Source: Utricularia gibba
Lineage: Eukaryota; Streptophyta; Magnoliopsida; Lamiales; Lentibulariaceae
Reading direction: 5' to 3'
Assembly: GCA_002189035.1 (NCBI GenBank)
Contig: NEEC01000014.1
Coordinates: 2,668,501 to 2,732,500, forward strand
Length of the DNA stretch: 64,000 nt
Shown: in pieces, positions 60,961 to 64,000 of the stretch
Layout of the letters: each line of letters begins with the position of its first letter
How positions within the stretch are numbered: position 1 is the first letter of the stretch
Position numbers and translations under genes: made by a program
The notes under the pieces: model-generated
What the model saw: the letters and a program-made list of their open reading frames with translations, nothing else
What the model was told of the DNA's origin: nothing
Databases searched by the model: none

Positions 60961-63354
60961 ATGGGTTTGGGTTTCCATAGCATCGCTTCTTTTGCTTTCC
61001 TTTTCTTTTTCGCCGCGGCCGCCGATGAGGCGGCGGCGGTCGCTTCTTCAAAGAAACCGTATATTGTTCACATGAAGCGCCATTTGAAGCCGTCGGAGTA
61101 CTCCACTTACGCCGAATGGTACTCCGACCATTTGCTGTCTATCTCTTCCGCTTCCCAGGATTCACTCCTCTACACTTACGACGCTGCCTACAGTGGCTTC
61201 GCTGCCGCGATGTCGCCGGAGGAGGCGGAATCGCTCCGCAGCTCAGATTTAGTGGTTGGGGTGTACGAGGACAGGGTTTATTCTCTCCATACTACCAGGA
61301 CTCCGCAGTTTCTGGGTCTTGATCTGGAGATCGGTGCTTTGGCTGGAATCAACGTTCAGGGTCTGAATCAAGCTTCTGCGGATGTTATCGTCGGTGTTCT
61401 GGACACTGGGGTTTGGCCTGAGTCTAAGTCGTTTAATGATGCCAACATGCCGGATGTGCCTGCGAGGTGGCGGGGCGGTTGTCAGGCGACTGCAGATTTC
61501 AATCCTAAGATCCACTGTAACAAGAAGCTAATCGGCGCTCGTTTCTTCTCCAAGGGGTACCAAGTGTTTTCTAGTTCTGGATCCACCGAATCTCCTTCCC
61601 CACGGGATACCGACGGCCATGGAACTCACACATCCAGCACCGCCGCCGGTTCTCCGGTCTCAAACGCCAGTTTGTTAGGTTACGCCAGTGGGAATGCGAG
61701 AGGAATGGCGCCCCACGCGCGAGTGGCGACTTACAGAGTTTGCTGGAAGTCTGGTTGTCTTGGATCCGATATACTTGCTGCTATGGACCGTGCGATACTC
61801 GACGGTGTCGATGTGTTGTCTTTGTCACTAGGCGGCGGTTCTGCGCCGTACGCGCACGACACAATTGCTATTGGAGCTTTCGCGGCGATGGAGAGAGGGA
61901 TATTCGTTTCCTGTTCCGCCGGAAATAGTGGCCCGGGAAAATCGTCGATTGCGAACGTGGCCCCGTGGATAGCGACGGTGGGTGCGGGTACACTCGACAG
62001 GGATTTCCCCGCTTTCGCTACCCTTGGGAACGGTCAAAAATTCACCGGAGTTTCGTTATACTCCGGAAAACCATTGGCGCCGAACAAATTGGTTGAATTA
62101 GTCTATGAACCAGGGAAAAATAGTTCTAGCAATTTGTGTTTAGCAGGTTCTCTGGATCCCGCAATTGCCCGGGGAAAGTGGTGCTCTGCGACAGAGGAAT
62201 TAACCCCAGAGTGGAGAAGGGAGCAGTAGTGAGAGATGCCGGTGGCGTGGGGATGATTCTGGTTAACACAGCTGCTAACGGAGAAGAGCTAGTTGCAGAT
62301 AGTCACTTGATTCCGGCGGTGGCCTTCGGGAGGAAAACCGGCGACATTATACGGAAATACGTTACAAGTACGAAGAACCCATCAGCGACATTGACCTTCG
62401 GCGGCACGGTGGTGAATGTGAAGCCGTCACCGGTTGTGGCGGCATTCAGTTCACGGGGTCCGAATACAGTGACTCCACAAATATTGAAGCCCGATCTGAT
62501 TGGCCCAGGAGTCAACATCCTCGCCGCATGGTCCCTCGCCGTTGGACCCACCGGTCTTGAGAAAGACAACCGCAGATCTCCGTTTAACATCATCTCCGGT
62601 AAGAGATATCGAATCTGTCCCCACATAGCAACGGCTATAAATTCTGTGACTCTGAAGCTTCGTCAATGGGGGATTCTGTTACAGGGACATCAATGTCATG
62701 CCCGCACATAAGTGGATTAGCTGCGTTGCTGAAAGCAGCGCACCCAAAATGGAGCCCGAGCGCGATCAAGTCGGCGTTGATGACCACCGCCTACACCGTC
62801 GACAATTCCAAATCACCGCTCCGGGACGCCTCCGATTTCTCGATCTCAACTCCGTACGCCCACGGTGCCGGCTACGTAGACCCCCACCGTGCAATTTCCC
62901 CAGGGCTGGTCTACGACGCCTCCCCGGGGATTACATTGCATTCCTCTGCTCGCTCGGGTACACGGACGAAATGCTGCACGTAATCGTGAAGAGGCCTAAT
63001 GTAACATGTGAACGAAGTCGGAAATTCCGCGATCCCGGCCAACTAAACTACCCTTCCTTCTCTGTGGTATTTGGGAAGAGTAGGGTGGTGAGGTATACCC
63101 GTGAGTTGACGAGCGTGGAGCCGGCAGGATCGGTTTATCGGGTTCTGGTGAAGACACCAGAGGGGGTGGTGGCGACGGTGAAACCGGAGCTGCTCGAGTT
63201 CAAGAAGGTCGGCGATAAGAGGACGTTTACGGTGACCTTCATTTCAGGAAGGGGGGCGAAGCCGGCAGCAGGCGGTGCCTTCGGATCCATCGTTTGGAAG
63301 AATGCAGATCATGAAGTGAAAAGCCCGGTGGCCTTCTCTTGGGCGGCTGCCTGA
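60961..63354 (+). CDS. SBT1.8: Subtilisin-like protease SBT1.8-like, two frameshifts
   Basis: Secreted serine protease of the plant subtilase family. ATG 60961 is preferred over 60934 because it gives a cleaner signal peptide ([17 protein letters not shown]). Order: prodomain (PYIVHMK), catalytic Asp148 (LDTGVW), His220 (GHGTHTSS), PA domain, oxyanion Asn322 (SAGNSGP), Ser549 (GTSMSCPH), Fn3-like C-terminus ending PVAFSW. A GT-AG intron (62599-62684, 86 bp) splits the Gly of GTSMSCPH. Two sites each lack one base: ~62178-62180 in the PA domain and the CCCCGGGG tract 62922-62929. Allowing for these, length is 769 residues, family-typical. They could be sequencing errors or true mutations. If real, this is a pseudogene. 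Closest recalled relative is Arabidopsis SBT1.8. Confidence 0.9.
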
Positions 63355-63580
63355 GATTTGTGTTGCCTCTCTGCAGTTAATTAAGGTCATGGGGATGTAC
63401 TCCTCAAGACCCAACTGCTTTCAAATTTTAAGATATAAGAAAAAATTTAACCCCGGTGAGTTCTTTGCGATGCAGGCTCATTCATCCAGAAAATAATGAA
63501 TTAATACACACGACACTTTCCTTTGGGGGCCGGTGGGCCGTGGAGCGGCAAAGTGACTAGGACCGGCGGTGCACTCCGGC
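63355..63580. other. Convergent 3' ends of subtilase and LURP-one gene
   Basis: Only about 226 bp separate the two stop codons, so their 3' UTRs probably overlap or abut. Confidence 0.5.
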
Positions 63581-64000
63581 TCAATGATACACGTAATCAA
63601 GGACTGCGAACACTCCAACGACAAAGGCATGATCAACCCCATTTCTTATTTCTACATGGTACACATCCCTCATAGCCGGAGACTCATCCTCCACCATCAG
63701 AGCAAGGGTTTCCCCCTCCGCATCCATGATCCGGCATGATCTCTCCCAGAAGTCCCCCGTGATCGCCAATTCCTTTTTCGATTCCACCAGAATTGTTGAT
63801 ACGGATCCTGGCGTGAGACAAGAGTTAAGCTCTTTGAGGGTGAAAACAAGCCCTTTGAGACTTCCGTTCAGGTCAACAGCTGTGGCTCTCCATTTCTTGG
63901 GGAAAATTCCTCCTCCCTGTATGACGGACACGTAAGCAAGATGGTGAACACACATCAAAGAGAGACAGACATACCTCTCGTCGAATCAGAAGCAATCGAT
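63581..64000 (-). CDS. LURP-one-related (LOR/DUF567) protein, 3' part
   Basis: Tubby-like-fold plant protein; LURP1 in Arabidopsis takes part in defence against oomycetes, but most members have unknown roles. The last exon, 63916-63581, reads GGGIFPKKWRATAVDL, FWERSCRIMDAEGETLAL and VEIRNGVDHAFVVGVFAVLDY, the family's conserved end. A 58-nt GT-AG intron (63974-63917 on the minus strand) precedes it. The upstream exon piece, 64000-63975, reads LLLIRRE in phase, matching the family's LxLRRK block. The 5' end lies outside the window. It converges on the subtilase. Probably orthologous to Arabidopsis LOR6 by position (recalled). Confidence 0.85.

Noticed and set aside
62136-62983. Separate short genes in the subtilase C-terminal half
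   Set aside because: The pieces are consecutive parts of one subtilase, separated by one intron and two one-base frameshifts.

Overview
This window is nuclear DNA from a flowering plant, most likely a eudicot. It is AT-rich and packed with LTR retrotransposons and DNA transposons. Its few host genes have short GT-AG introns and belong to plant families. I cannot name the species.

Only four host genes are supported, and three of them sit in the last 5 kb. They are a RIPK/PBL-type receptor-like cytoplasmic kinase (32240-33726, +), an RBX1 RING-box protein (58860-60199, +), an SBT1.8-like subtilase (60961-63354, +) and the 3' part of a LURP-one-related gene (63581-64000, -). From memory, Arabidopsis carries LOR6, SBT1.8 and RIPK side by side at At2g05910-At2g05940. 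If so, this is a conserved gene block that transposons have stretched by about 25 kb. The subtilase has an intron at its catalytic serine motif and two one-base frameshifts.

Region by region: 1-13.3 kb holds diverged duplicates, a Tourist-like MITE (1308-1723), two decayed Copia elements in opposite orientation (4.9-8.9 kb) and LTR copies at 2021-2789 and 10788-11944. At 13354-18023 a 4.4-kb PIF/Harbinger transposon, with a Myb-like gene and a transposase, sits inside a Tourist-like MITE. Between its two genes lies a cluster of hairpin-forming repeats. At 19466-26880 is a GC-richer Tat-lineage gypsy element: LTR, PBS, gag-protease, deleted RT and dual RNase H, followed by an inverted 3' half with an antisense ORF and the integrase C-terminus. 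27-32 kb is AT-rich, with a dispersed repeat and an 86-bp tandem array upstream of the kinase.

From 34.9 to 45.6 kb there is a minus-strand Athila remnant. It is split by an unclassified repeat, and that repeat is split by a complete young gypsy element (36379-43112) with 604-bp LTRs differing at two sites, a perfect CTTAC target duplication, and three in-frame stops. 45.7-58.3 kb holds more LTRs, a plus-strand Athila remnant and unclassified repeats. The LTRs at 2.0, 10.8, 45.7, 50.0, 53.0, 54.5 and 57.1 kb share a GTTCGACCCT-like box 115-145 bp from their 3' end. No RNA gene or CRISPR array was seen.
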